Source: Dallia pectoralis (lineage: Eukaryota; Chordata; Actinopteri; Esociformes; Umbridae). Taken from it: a DNA stretch of 64,000 nucleotides. The stretch is taken from contig CM055757.1 in NCBI GenBank assembly GCA_029465975.1, positions 248,001-312,000 on the forward strand. Direction: 5' to 3'. The position numbers and the translations under genes were made by a program. Each line of letters opens with the position of its first letter. Within the stretch, counting starts at the first letter, position 1. Shown here in pieces: positions 46,465 to 56,792 of this stretch. The notes under the pieces were generated by a model, which was given only the letters and a program-made list of their open reading frames with translations, had not been told where the DNA came from and did not search any database.

Positions 46465-48189
46465 ATGGCGGTGGGTCCAGGAGCGGGGGGTGTGCCTGGG
46501 AAGGCCATGAAAAACACCCTCCGTTTCCATTGGAAAGGAGCTCGGGAGGAGATCTGGAGCCGTGACCAGTTTGCCAGGGTCATGATGGTGGGGGTTTTCA
46601 AGGCTACGCCGGCGGTGATCAAGGGCCTGCAAGGTAACGCCCGGGACAGTGCCTTTGACGTCACCTACTTCAGGGAGGCGGACATGGAGGAGGCGAAGAA
46701 GAAGGTGAAGGACGCAGGAGAGACCAGGCCTTACAACCTGTTCAGAGTGGTGGACCTCTCAAAGGGGGGGGAGAGAGTTGTAACCGTACACATGTACGAT
46801 GCGAACATGGAGGATGAAGCGGTGAGGGGATTTCTGGCCGGGTACTGCACGGTGAAGGCAAGGCTGGGGGACATAATGGGTCCATATGGCTTCTGGACGG
46901 TGAGGAGCCAGTACAGGGTTGTCCTTCAGCCAGATCCAGCCGGGAAGGATGGCTACCACCACCTCCCGGCCATGTTCTCCATCGGAGATGACAGGGGCAC
47001 CCTGTACTACACCGGCCAGCCGTCATTCTGCAGCCGGTGCCAGAAGATGGAGCACAAAGCAGCGGCGTGTGAGGGGCGTCGCTGCCATAGGTGCGGGTCG
47101 GACCAGCACCTGGTCAACAGCTGTCCGGCCCCAAAGACCTGCAGGGAGTGTGGCTCGGAGGAGCACTTGGTTGCGGCATGCCCAAGACGCAGGAGGTCGT
47201 ATGCTGAGGCTGCAGGTGGTGAGGGCATGAGAGGTGGAAAAACGGGTGCAGAGAAGAGGCAGGCGAGGGCGGAGCCCCAGGAACAAGCGAGGGCGGAGCC
47301 CCAGGAACAAGCAGGGGCGGAGCCCCAGGAACAAGCAGGGGCGGAGCCCCAGGAACAAGCAGGGGCGGAGCCCCAGGAACAAGCAGGGGCGGAGCCCCAG
47401 GAACAAGCAGGGGCGGAGACGCAGGAACAAGCGGCGGCGGAGCCCCGGCAGCAAGCAGGGGCGGAGCCCCAGGAGCGGGAGCCCCAGGAACAGGAGCCCC
47501 AAGAACAGGAGAAGGCGGAGGGACCCCAGGAGGTGGTGCCTGAAATAGTGGTGGAGCCCCAGGCAAGGGGGGCAGAGGAGGAAGGGGTAATGGAAGAGGA
47601 GGAGGTGGTGGAGGAGACGCAGACGGAGGTGGTGGAGGAGACGCAGACAGGGGAGAAGCCGGCAGAAGGTGAAGGAGGGCTGGAGGAGGCCCTGGCTGGT
47701 CTGCGGGAGTTGGCGGAGGGGATAGTGCCCTCGAGGTTCACCAGGATGGTGACAAGAGCCGGGGAAGACATCACTTTTAAAGGGGTGGTACCAGCAAAAA
47801 AGAGGGCGATTTGGGTCGGGAAGGAGTACGCTTCCAAGAGAGTGGCGCAGGGGAATGCAGACAACCCGGGCAGTTCGGGGGTTTTTGGTTTTGCGGCCAA
47901 GGAGTTCGTTTTTTCGGGGGTGGTAGGCCTGGACAATGGGACTCCTATGGTGGTCCAAGAGACAGGACCGGCGTCCGCCGGGGGGACCCTGTTTTGGGAG
48001 TGTCCGGGGCTGGGACCCCCATGGCGTCCCAGGGGACAGAACTGGCGTTTGCTGGGGGGGAGGACCCGATGCCAGGAGGGTCGGAGCAAGGGACCCCAAA
48101 GGCATCTGCAGGGACAGAGGCGGCTTTTGCCGAGGGGGGGACATGATGGACATGATGGACTCTGGGGACATGATGGACTCTGGGGGTGA
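46465..48189 (+). CDS. ORF1 of E15, single-domain three-knuckle protein
   Basis: 574 aa from MAVGPGAGGVPGKAMKNTLRF. The single N-terminal domain includes AFDVTYFREAD, RVVDLSKGG, VTVHMYDANMED, GFWTVRSQYRV and LYYTGQPSFC. The first knuckle is CSRCQKMEHKAAAC; then CHRCGSDQHLVNSC and CRECGSEEHLVAAC. RRRRSYAEAAGG is followed by about nine AEPQEQAG octapeptides (47255-47470), an acidic VVEETQTEVVEETQTGE stretch and GGLEEALAGLRELAEG. A frame change near 47990 replaces the GTPMASQGTELAFAGG-type tail (readable in another frame to 48146) with ~65 unrelated residues. Otherwise it is open throughout. Confidence 0.86.
   Translation: MAVGPGAGGVPGKAMKNTLRFHWKGAREEIWSRDQFARVMMVGVFKATPAVIKGLQGNARDSAFDVTYFREADMEEAKKKVKDAGETRPYNLFRVVDLSKGGERVVTVHMYDANMEDEAVRGFLAGYCTVKARLGDIMGPYGFWTVRSQYRVVLQPDPAGKDGYHHLPAMFSIGDDRGTLYYTGQPSFCSRCQKMEHKAAACEGRRCHRCGSDQHLVNSCPAPKTCRECGSEEHLVAACPRRRRSYAEAAGGEGMRGGKTGAEKRQARAEPQEQARAEPQEQAGAEPQEQAGAEPQEQAGAEPQEQAGAEPQEQAGAETQEQAAAEPRQQAGAEPQEREPQEQEPQEQEKAEGPQEVVPEIVVEPQARGAEEEGVMEEEEVVEETQTEVVEETQTGEKPAEGEGGLEEALAGLRELAEGIVPSRFTRMVTRAGEDITFKGVVPAKKRAIWVGKEYASKRVAQGNADNPGSSGVFGFAAKEFVFSGVVGLDNGTPMVVQETGPASAGGTLFWECPGLGPPWRPRGQNWRLLGGRTRCQEGRSKGPQRHLQGQRRLLPRGGHDGHDGLWGHDGLWG
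47255..47470 (+). repeat. 24-bp coding minisatellite in ORF1 of E15
   Basis: About nine near-identical 24-bp units encode AEPQEQAG. Different consensus from E1/E3 (GPVPQKQA), at the same place after SYAEAAGG. Confidence 0.85.
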
Positions 48190-48545
48190 TGTGGTGTTGT
48201 TAAAATTAGTGGATTTGTGATGTTTGATTGTGGGGTGGGGTAACAGTTTGTGGTTTTGGTGGTTTTGTATAGGTGGTGAACGTTTTGGGTTGAAATGTTT
48301 TGGTTTTTTTTATGTGGGTTTGTGTTGCAACTGGGTGGGGTTGTTTTAAAATGGTGGGTTTATTCATGCGGGGTGGGATTACAAGTGTGGGGTGTTATGT
48401 GGTTTGGTTTTGGTTATGAAGGGTTGGGTTTGAAATGAAGTTATTGTTTGAGGGGGTTTTTTTGTTGTTGTGTTTCAGCGGTGCCTGATGTGGGCTGGTG
48501 TGTAATGTAACTATGTTTTTATGGGAAATAAAAACCGTTAACAAT
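48190..48545 (+). other. 3' UTR of E15
   Basis: 356 bp, G/T-rich, no ORF. GATGTGGGC motif near 48488, AATAAA at 48527-48532, tail TTAACAAT. Confidence 0.68.
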
Positions 48546-48695
48546 CTGTTCTTATCAGTTTAATATCTGATATGTCCCCCATCGGGGGACTATACATATT
48601 AAATGGATTTTTCCAACAGGGAGTCGGAAGCGGGGCTTGCTCCGTCCGCTCCACGCATCGACTCGGTATTGCAGTACCTCCGAGAACGGTGCACC
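48546..48695 (+). ncRNA. U2 snRNA gene 3' fragment 13
   Basis: 150-bp U2 fragment behind the E14-E15 tandem. Confidence 0.93.
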
Positions 48696-48779
48696 ATCTT
48701 TGACCTGTCAAAAACAACAACAGCCACAACAAAAAGAAGGAACACAAGTGGTGACCTAGTAGCCGAGAGAGGTGAGTAT
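48696..48779 (+). repeat. U2 spacer S13, cut off after 84 bp
   Basis: Only the 3'-box side of the spacer (with the AGCCACAACA insertion) up to GAGGTGAGTAT is left. The next bases are retroviral LTR sequence. Confidence 0.8.
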
Positions 48780-48841
48780 TGTTATGGAATTATTTCTAAT
48801 ACCACGTAATTAATGTTACTATACCTTTATCTCTAAAATAA
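48780..48841 (-). mobile_element. LTR end fragment of the same retrovirus family
   Basis: 62 bp match the outer end of the LTR at 49835 (TGTTATGGAATTATTTCT onward) with a few differences (CTTTATCTCTAAAATAA versus CTATGTCTCTAGAATAA). It joins spacer DNA on the left and ORF1 of E16 on the right, so spacer, 5' UTR and the ORF1 start of E16 are lost. Confidence 0.8.
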
Positions 48842-48847
48842 GTTTCT

Positions 48848-49834
48848 TGGAGTTTCTTGGAGGGGTACTGCACAGTAGTTGAGGGGCCCAAATACACCAG
48901 GGGCCCATATGGGTATTGGACGGCTAGGAGGCAGTTCCGGGTGGTCCTCCATCCGGATCCTGCCGGGAAGGACGGCTACCGCCACCTCCCGACCCTGTGT
49001 GAGATTGGGGGAAAGAACGGTACGGTGTTCTATGCACGGCAACCAAGCTTCTGCCGCAGGTGCCAGAAGAGCGGGCATAGCATGGCAACATGTGAGGCGA
49101 GGAGAAGGTGCTACAGGTGTGGGTCAGACCGGCACGAGGTGGCGAGGTGTACGGCACCAAAAACGTGCAGGAGGTGTGGTTCCGGGGAACATTTGGTGGC
49201 TACATGCCCGAGGCAGAGGAGGACCTACGCCAAGGCTGCAGGAGGAGAGGGCGGGAGAGGCGAGGCACCAGGGGCAGAGGAGAGGCGGGCGGGGACGGAG
49301 CCCCAGGAGCAGGCAAGGGAGGAGCCCCAGGCGCAGGCTGGTGAGGAGCCCCAGGAGGTGGCGCCCGTGGAGGGAGAGATGGAGGACGAGGATGAGAGTG
49401 AGGAAGAGGAGGAGGAGGATATGGAAGAGGAGGAGGAGGAGGAGGAGGAAGATGAGGAGGAGCGGGTCGAGGAGACGCCGCAGGAGGAGAGACCCATTGA
49501 GGGGGCTCTGGAGGAGGCCCTTGCGGGGCTGAGGGAGCTCTCAGGCGGGATGCCGGTGGAGCAGAGGGACTTGACGGTGCCAAAAAGGAAGAGGGTTCTT
49601 AGGGCCGGCACGGGGGTTGGACCGGGGGTGAGTGGGGGCATGGAAGGGGGTGTGTCCAGGGGGAGGGGGGAAGGCAGCCAAGAGAGTGGTGGGGAGTGGG
49701 GAGTCGGGGTCGCTCAGGGGGTGGAGGGTTTTACCTCCATGGACTTTGTGGACCCAATGACAGGAGAGGTGGGGGTTGGGACCCCCAGGCATCTGCAGGG
49801 ACAGAGAGGGCATTTGCCGGGGGGGACAGGAAGG
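48848..49834 (+). pseudogene. ORF1 of E16, 5'-deleted and interrupted by the retrovirus
   Basis: The frame is open across the whole piece: FLEGYCTVVEG, GYWTARRQFRV, VFYARQPSFC, and three knuckles (CRRCQKSGHSMATC, CYRCGSDRHEVARC, CRRCGSGEHLVATC). QRRTYAKAAGG, EPQAQAGEE repeats and a long acidic tract (about 49380-49475) follow. ERVEETPQEERP, ALEEALAGLRELSGG, PKRKR and MDFVDPMTGEVGVGTP complete it. Closest to E6/E11. The tail loses frame near 49785 and then enters the LTR. Confidence 0.85.
49831..49834. repeat. Target-site duplication AAGG, left
   Basis: AAGG directly before the LTR; the same four bases follow the other LTR at 59564-59567. A 4-bp duplication is usual for gammaretrovirus-type integrases. 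Confidence 0.85.
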
Positions 49835-50455
49835 TGTTATGGAATTATTTCTAATACCACGTAATTAATGTTACTATACCTATGTCTCTAGAATAACATT
49901 AAGCAAATACACACTGAACTCAGACTCGAAATAAGAACAGACAAGAGTATCTCTCAAGTTAACTCTAACAGTTTAATTGATAGATGAGGAAAACCTTAAC
50001 ACACGCGCTCACGGTAACAATGCGGTGGCAGGTTATTTCCTAACTAATATGAAGACCAGTGCAGTTTATATATGCTTGATAACGTACACACTTCCATGCA
50101 AACTTAAACAATACTTGAAGGAGACCAGATGGGGCCGTCAGATAATCTCAACAAACTATACAGTATGATATGGGTGACGTATAGAGCTGTCATAAAACCC
50201 GAGGTTCACTCCCCAGTCAAGCACAGGGAAGGCCTGGTACATATCCTTTTATGGTGAAACCCATACAGTTGCTTTGACAGTCCATCACAGATAAGGTAAT
50301 CAGGACATCCATTTCTAGCATTGGGCCCCTCTTAAGACATACAGATGTCATCCCTATTTCCTCCCCAGGCCTCACTAACATACACATCTTCTATCACATG
50401 TTTATCTACACTATTTTCTGAACTTTACAGCTGACATGTAGAATAATCCACAACA
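49835..50455 (-). repeat. 3' LTR of the retrovirus
   Basis: 621 bp, bounded TGTTG...TAACA on the minus strand. A TATATAAA box at 50065-50072 and an ATTAAA polyadenylation signal at 49972-49977 lie in the expected order. It differs from the other LTR at one visible position (near 50126). Confidence 0.93.
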
Positions 50456-50467
50456 ATCCACCCTAAG
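50456..50467 (-). promoter_or_regulatory. Possible polypurine tract
   Basis: On the minus strand TTAGGGTGGAT precedes the 3' LTR. It is short and interrupted by T, so the call is weak; position is the main argument. Confidence 0.4.
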
Positions 50468-50541
50468 TTCAGAAAAAGTGGGATAAGAAAAAGTACAGTT
50501 CTTTATTATCAAAATAAGCATGCTATGACTTTTAATAACAC

Positions 50542-51426
50542 TCAATAGAATGGATTTCCCGGAAGCTCATTCATCCAGTTTGACACCTTGGCATCAGGCA
50601 CTTGAACAAGGACCTGAGCCGCCACCCTGGAGGCACACATCTTTATCAAACATGAGATTAACATAAAACCAACAATCAGAAATGTAACAAAGGCTAATAC
50701 ATATGCTAATATTCTAAAAATTGACCATCCATATGGTCCTAATGCAGAACTCAATCCATCAACTGGGTCCCATCCATGAACCTCATGGAGCTCCTTCACT
50801 CCAATTTTAGTTTCTTTCACCAAGTCAACGACCTCTTGCGATGCATCAGAAATGAAGGTACAACATTCCGACTTTACAATTTTACACACTCCTCCTTGAG
50901 ATGCCAAGATCATATCTAGGGCCAATCGGTTCTGTAAGGCGACTGCACGGGTCTCATCTAACTCTTTACCTAATGCCACAATGGCTTTAGCTGTAGTGTT
51001 CATGTGTTTCTCTAGTACTGAGGACAGAGCTGTTATTTCCTGCTGTGAAGAATACACTCCATAGCCTGGAAATAGCACACTGAATATACGCTGTGATAGG
51101 GTCAGAGTTCGCCTAGCGCGATGTGGGATCTGATACAGTCTCCCCATTTCAGTCTGGTTTACCCTTCGTATTAACGGTACCAGGTATGCCATATAGCATG
51201 TTCCTTCCGCATTAGGTGGAATGCAACTATATGCATTATCCCCGCAGACAAGATACACATGCTCGGGAAGGTCGCCAAAGGCCGTGAAGTTTTTTAAACT
51301 TACTTCAGAACAATCACTTGTCCCCAACTGTAACTTGGCCTTTTCCACCCTATTGGAAATACACAGGGACACATTCCTTAGCCCATAGGTTGGAATTGTT
51401 GGCCAATATTGAGTACAGTTACGCAA
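50542..51426 (-). pseudogene. env: env, transmembrane part
   Basis: 295 codons in a frame different from the SU part; no ATG of its own. It includes the end of SU, a basic RARR cleavage-like site, a following hydrophobic segment and a heptad-rich helix region. An immunosuppressive-domain-like stretch runs directly into CX6CC (CKIVKSECC). A membrane span of ~25 residues lies near the C terminus, followed by a short cytoplasmic tail. TM mediates fusion in gamma-type retroviruses. The CX6CC motif implies a disulfide-linked SU-TM. The gene is broken from its 5' part by a frame change. Confidence 0.88.
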
Positions 51427-51460
51427 ACGGTGACTTTTTGATGCTGGGCAATCGATCGTT

Positions 51461-52513
51461 TCATGACTTAGAGAGAATATGTATCATACGGAATTGCGGT
51501 CGCCATTCAGCTCGTGCATACACAATAACAGTGGGTGAAAACGGTATAGGTTTACAAAGTGGTGTTAGGGGCACTACTCTACCTGTCGTTTCATACGAAC
51601 AATTCGTTTGAACCAGAGTCATCTGTATGTCCAGCTCTTCCCAAAAACGATGGACCTTCCGGTCATATCTCAATCTAAACAGAACAGTGCTACTGATACT
51701 AGGGTCCTTAAAGCTCTGATCAAATGTCTTTATTATGTGCCATAATACTTCCTGCCTGTCTTCTCTCTGCCCCTCATCTGTGAAAACAGTCGTGGGGTTG
51801 GTAAAACAGTCCTCATCTTTTTCAGTGGGTGTTGGCGACCAGCCATATTCTTCCCAATCTGCTTTAGAGAAGGGAACTGAAGTTAACATAGGAGAGCGCG
51901 ATGAGGTTGGTATATGTTGGCAGATCCAACAGTTACTCATGTTAACATGTGATGCATAGTCAACCATCATCCTAAGGGCGATGTTCTCAGGTTCTACCAG
52001 CCCTCTCCTCCTCCGTTTCTCAGTCGGTGGGCATTCCCTAGCAGGTCTATCTTTTGGATGATCTGGCGGTCTACAAGGAGTGTGGAATTCACTGTTGTTA
52101 CTGTTGAAACACCAATAATCTTTGTTTAAATCAAGATCATCAGAAACATTCACATGACAGATCATTGAGTCATTATTGCAAACACATTCAGTACCGTTTA
52201 TAAGTGAAGAAACATTAGTCCAGGTCAACATACCCACTGTAATTTTAGGGTCAGTCACAATGAACCATTCATCATTGGGTTGGCAGTTGCTTACATTACA
52301 TGTTATCTGTTTTTGTAACAGCCCCTGAGATCGGGCTTTAACGCCTTTCTCAATACCTGTCTTATTCAAATTTACATTTGGTTTGTTATGTTGTAGGTCA
52401 GAGAACCATAGTACAATTACAACAATGAGAGTAAAAGCAAGATGTAATGCGATGTTGCATCTCATTCCCCCAATCCTCCTGTAGGGGTTCCATGGTCGTC
52501 TCGCTGGTTCCAT
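51461..52513 (-). pseudogene. env: env, surface part
   Basis: 350 codons from an ATG 50 bp after the end of pol. A basic N terminus precedes a hydrophobic signal-anchor stretch (about residues 22-40). Many N-glycosylation motifs, a KRRRR basic run near residue 168 and the CWIC motif typical of gamma-type SU are present. The frame ends at a TGA around 51461 because of a small indel a short way upstream; the downstream sequence continues in another frame. The receptor is unknown. Confidence 0.88.
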
Positions 52514-52563
52514 GGTATGCAGGCTGTGTTGGTTTCTCTGATTACTGCTGACTGTGTTAGGGG

Positions 52564-53496
52564 TCAGAGGTTGCTAGCACGTGACCCGTTCAAACAGAAA
52601 TGACGATACTTATTCCTTGCCTGTATCCTCCAGAGGTGGAGCCTTTTGCAGTGTGTTGCGTGGACCCAAGTACCTCGCTCAGCTACCTTCACTGCAGAGT
52701 GTGTGACCAGTTGCACTTGGAATGGTCCCAGCCACCGAGGTTTGCTCCAGTGCTTTCTTTTGCAGTCCTTGATCACTACCCAGTCTCCAGGCTGGATGTC
52801 GTGAAGAGGACCTTCAATGGGCACTGGTAACGCTGCTTTCACACTCCGGTGGATTTCCGTCAGGACCTTTGACAGATTGGTACAGTATGTTAGCATAGTG
52901 TCATTTACATGTTCTGTCATGAGGTCTGAGTGTGTAGGGGCTCCTAGGCCTGTGCTCATTGGTCTTCCTGTGATGACCTCGTGGGGAGACAAGCCTGTCT
53001 TCTTCCTGGGTCTGCCTCTTATTGATGTAAGGACCAGAGGAAGTGCCCGCACCCAGTTCAAACCGGTTTCCTCACACAACTTTGACAACTTCATCTTAAT
53101 TGTCCCATTCTCTCTCTCCACTGCACCCCCACTCTGGGGCCTGTAGGCACAGTGTGTTCTTAAGTCCACTCCGAGGTACTCAGACATCTTCTGAATAGCC
53201 TCGTTCACAAAATGTGATCCATTGTCACTTGACAGTTTCTTTGGAATTCCCCATCTGGGAATGATTTCAGTCAGTAGAGCCTTAGCCACTGTTGATGCAT
53301 CAGCCTTCCCAGACGGGAAAGCTTCGACCCACTTGGAAAACATGTCCACAAATACAACACAGTACTTCTTACCCTCACAGGGATTCAATTCAATGAAATC
53401 CATCATTACATGATCGAATGGGCCATCAGGGGGTGGATGACTTGACTGGGGGACCGCCTGTCCCCGTCCACATTGAACCTGAGGCACACTAGACAC
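52564..53496 (-). pseudogene. pol: pol, integrase part
   Basis: 310 codons. Integrase core with the first Asp in HVMMDFIELNP, the second in SDNGSHF and the Glu in GAVERENGTIK, 35 residues apart in the D,D-35-E pattern. The C terminus has a GPF-type domain (RWLGPFQV). It inserts viral cDNA. The frame differs from the RT part; a one-base change near 53480, just after the HHCC zinc-binding segment, separates them. In this family pol is normally one ORF, so this is a defect or a sequencing error. Confidence 0.9.
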
Positions 53497-56400
53497 TTAG
53501 AACAGAATTTCTGAGCATAAGCTGTGAAGCCCTGTGTGTACCAAAATCTGTTTATCATATCTACCATCCCTCCTTTTGACACATGATCTTTACCATGTGA
53601 CAACACAGCATAGAAATGAAACAAACATTTTGGTAAACATGGATTACCGTTTGGTCCTGTCCAAACCTTATTCACACAGACAGCCCCCGCCTTCCGCCAA
53701 GTCGCCTTCTCCTGAGGAGAAGCATTAGCCTGGGCCTGCACAAGGTCAGAGAGGGAGACGGTTGGGGTTAAAACAGCCATCTGTAGAGCTGTGTCCAGAT
53801 GTGCCTGAGCAGCCGCTTTTGCAGCCTGATCTGCTCTGTGGTTTCCAAGGGAGACCACGTCCTTGCCATGCGTGTGCGCTTCACATTTGCATATAGCAAC
53901 CTGTTTAGGCAACAAAACAGCATCCAACAGATTATGAATCAGCTGCCCATGTTGAATTTTGGTGCCTGAGGAGGTGATAAAACCCCGCATTTTCCACAGT
54001 GTGCCAAAATCGTGGACAACCCCAAACGCATACCTGCTGTCAGTGTAAATGGTAACAGTTTTCCCCTCACTCAAAATACATGCACGGGTAAGAGCGAACA
54101 ACTCTGCAGCCTGGGCAGAGAGGTGGTGAGGAAGTCTAAATCCCTCAATTACCGCATCATCAGTGACAATGGCATATCCCACATTATTACATGAGGAAGA
54201 AAGTGATTTGCTGGCTGAGCCATCAACATAGAAAATCAAATCACTGTTTGGCAGTGGCTCATCAGATAAATCAGCACGTGGGGTACATTGTTGATTAATG
54301 ACAGTCAAACAATCGTGAGGTTCCCCATCCTCTTCAGTAGGCAGAAATGTTGAAGGATTTAAAATGGGACTACGGACAATTGAAACATGTGGTAGTGACA
54401 ACAAGACATTGTGGTAATTCAAAAACCTCGCACCAGAGAGGTGACTTGTCTTGTGCTCCAACAGGATGGAAGACACAGAGTGAGGAACCCGTAGCTCAAG
54501 AGGTTGGTAGCAGACTAAGGCCTGCGACCGTAACACAGCCTCTGCTGCGGCAGCCACAGCTTTCAAGCAATGAGGTAGTCCCTGTGCAACCGCATCTAGC
54601 TTGGCAGAAAAATAAGCAATGGGGCGTAACTTATCCCCATGTTTCTGCATCAACACAGAGGACATGTACCCGTTCTTCTCACATACTGCCTGAACAAAAG
54701 GTTTAGTGGGATCAGGAAGACCTAAGGTCGGGGAGGAAGCTAAACACTGTTTGAGCTGTGTAAATGAGTTCTCCCCCTCAACAGTCCACACCACCCTATC
54801 GTGGGAGGCTAACTTCTGATCATAAACCATGCTCTGTAAAGGTTGGACTAACAAGGCGTACTCAGGAACCCATTGTCTACAGAAGCCCGTCATCCCCAAA
54901 AATGACAACATCTGCTTCTTGGTCAGAGGTTTAGGCATGCTAGTAATAGCTTTGATCCTGTCTACACTCAGACTTTTACCCTCAGGGGTGATCACGTGCC
55001 CTAAAAAGATAACTTCACTTTGCACAAATTGAAGTTTGTTAAGGCTGGCCTTGTGGCCCTGCGATGCTAGATATTGTAGCAATAGGACAGTGTCTTTCTC
55101 ACAAGACGCTTCGTCAGGGGAGCAGATCAACAAATCATCAACGTATTGGACAAGCGTACTACCATGACTGAATGTGAATTTGTCCAAATTATCCCTAAGA
55201 GCCGCAGCAAACACGGCAGGAGATTCACAGTAGCCTTGTGGTAGACGTGTCCATGTGTACATCTGACCAGAAAATTCAAAAGCAAACCAAAACTGAGAAT
55301 CTATGTGTACTGGTACACTGAAAAAAGCATTTGCCAAATCAATAACAGAAAAATATTTGCTCCCACTCGGAACTTGGGACATGATTGTGTACGGATCAGT
55401 AACGACCGGTGCACGAGCAAACACTGCATCATTAATCTTTTTTAGATCCTGAACAAATCGCCATGCTGTAGCCTGACCGGGAACTTTGGCTTTCTTAACC
55501 GGAAAAATCGGAGTACGACATGGGCTGTTTGGGCAAGATACAATGATCCCTTTTTCTAACAATGCCTCAAAAACAGGAGTAATACCCTCAATGGCTTCTG
55601 GTTTTAATGGGTATTGCGCCTGACACGGTCTGTGAGGTCCTCTAGGCGTAACTACGAGTGGCTGCGCGTTCTGCATTAACCCGACATCGTATTTATGTTG
55701 TGACCATAGAGAAGGAGGAACATCCGCTAGCCTTGGGTCTGTTACGGCTATCTGAGTCGCACAAACATGAAACAACTCATCGACAGGCGGAACTAAATGT
55801 ACCTCTCTACGTCCTATCACAGTACACCCGAAACGTTCCCTTTGAGCCTGTGCCTCCTCGGACCAATCAACACCCTCCATCTGGGTTGGAACCCAATCAG
55901 AAACCTCGCTACACTTCTTAACCCAGGGACCCACAATGTCCCGTGTGCAGCTAAATGGGTGTTCAACAAGCGAAACATGTGGAACTGATCCATGTACTTG
56001 AAAGAAACGTGACACCTCTTTCGTGCCCCTCACTGACCACGCACATAACCCAGTATCACTCCAATAGAGATAATCTCCCGTTAAGAAGTCTACCTGACTG
56101 TTCCGACCTCTACACCACCCTGTTTCAAACTCATCATTACGGCATTCAAAAACACTGGCAATACAACGCAAGTCATTAGCGTCATTTATCTGGACAGAAT
56201 TTCCCATTCTGTCCGAAGCCATAGCAACAAGGGTATCAGAAATCGCCCTAGAGCCAGTGTTGTCTAAATCCCATGAATAACAATAGTTCAGGGGTTGTAC
56301 ACTATGCTGAACCGCTTGTACAGTATTGCGAATGATCTTTATGCCTTTATCTGAACACTCTAACGTAATGCCTAACTGTGTCATTAAATCTCTAGCCAAC

Positions 56401-56705
56401 AGGTTAACAGGGCAACATTGAGACAATAAAAATGAATGTTTTGGGTGATGCTGACCCGCTTCGTCTACAACCGAGAGAGGGGTGGTAAATCGCTCTGTAG
56501 TACAGACACCGCCCGCTCCTACGGTCGGCAAAGTTCTACCGCTAAGTTTCGGTGAAGGGTTCCAGTCCTGAGCTCTTAGAACTGAATACCCTGCCCCCGA
56601 ATCTACCAGAAATTTCACTCTTTTGCCATTAACAATCAAAAACATTTCAGGTTGTATATGGTAATCATCATCTGCCCTAAAAGCCTGTAGGTTAAGCCGT
56701 TGCAT
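53406..56705 (-). pseudogene. pol: pol: protease, reverse transcriptase, RNase H
   Basis: 1099 codons. Protease with LVDSGAGYSVL; RT with LPQGYCESPAVF and YVDD in VQYVDDLLIC; connection; RNase H with FYVDGSAS, AAELFALTRA, YTDSRYAFG and NHRADQAAK; then the start of integrase with CSKCLVC of the HHCC finger. The frame is also open for the 29 codons between this ATG and the gag stop, in the same frame as gag. Gag-Pol would therefore be made by stop-codon readthrough as in gammaretroviruses (UGA here). The frame runs out at 53406 in the integrase region. Confidence 0.92.
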
Positions 56706-56792
56706 TATATCTGAGTGTGACGGATCGTGTAATGGATTTATCTCACCCAGTTTTGTCGTTAAAGGCTCTGGATTGGTCGCTTCATCCTGGCG

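Larger units (their letters stand above)
46242..48545 (+). mobile_element. E15: ORF1-only element with long octapeptide repeats
   Basis: 2.3 kb, 5' end ACGGCTTGGAG, tail GGAAATAAAAACCGTTAACAAT (shown as GGAAATAAAAACCG and TTAACAAT). The tail differs from E12 by about one base, so E12 is its best autonomous match. Confidence 0.9.
48842..49834 (+). mobile_element. E16 left part: 5'-deleted ORF1-only element
   Basis: Starts inside ORF1 after a duplicated TTTCTTGGAG and runs to the retroviral insertion. It continues behind the retrovirus at 59564. Confidence 0.85.
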
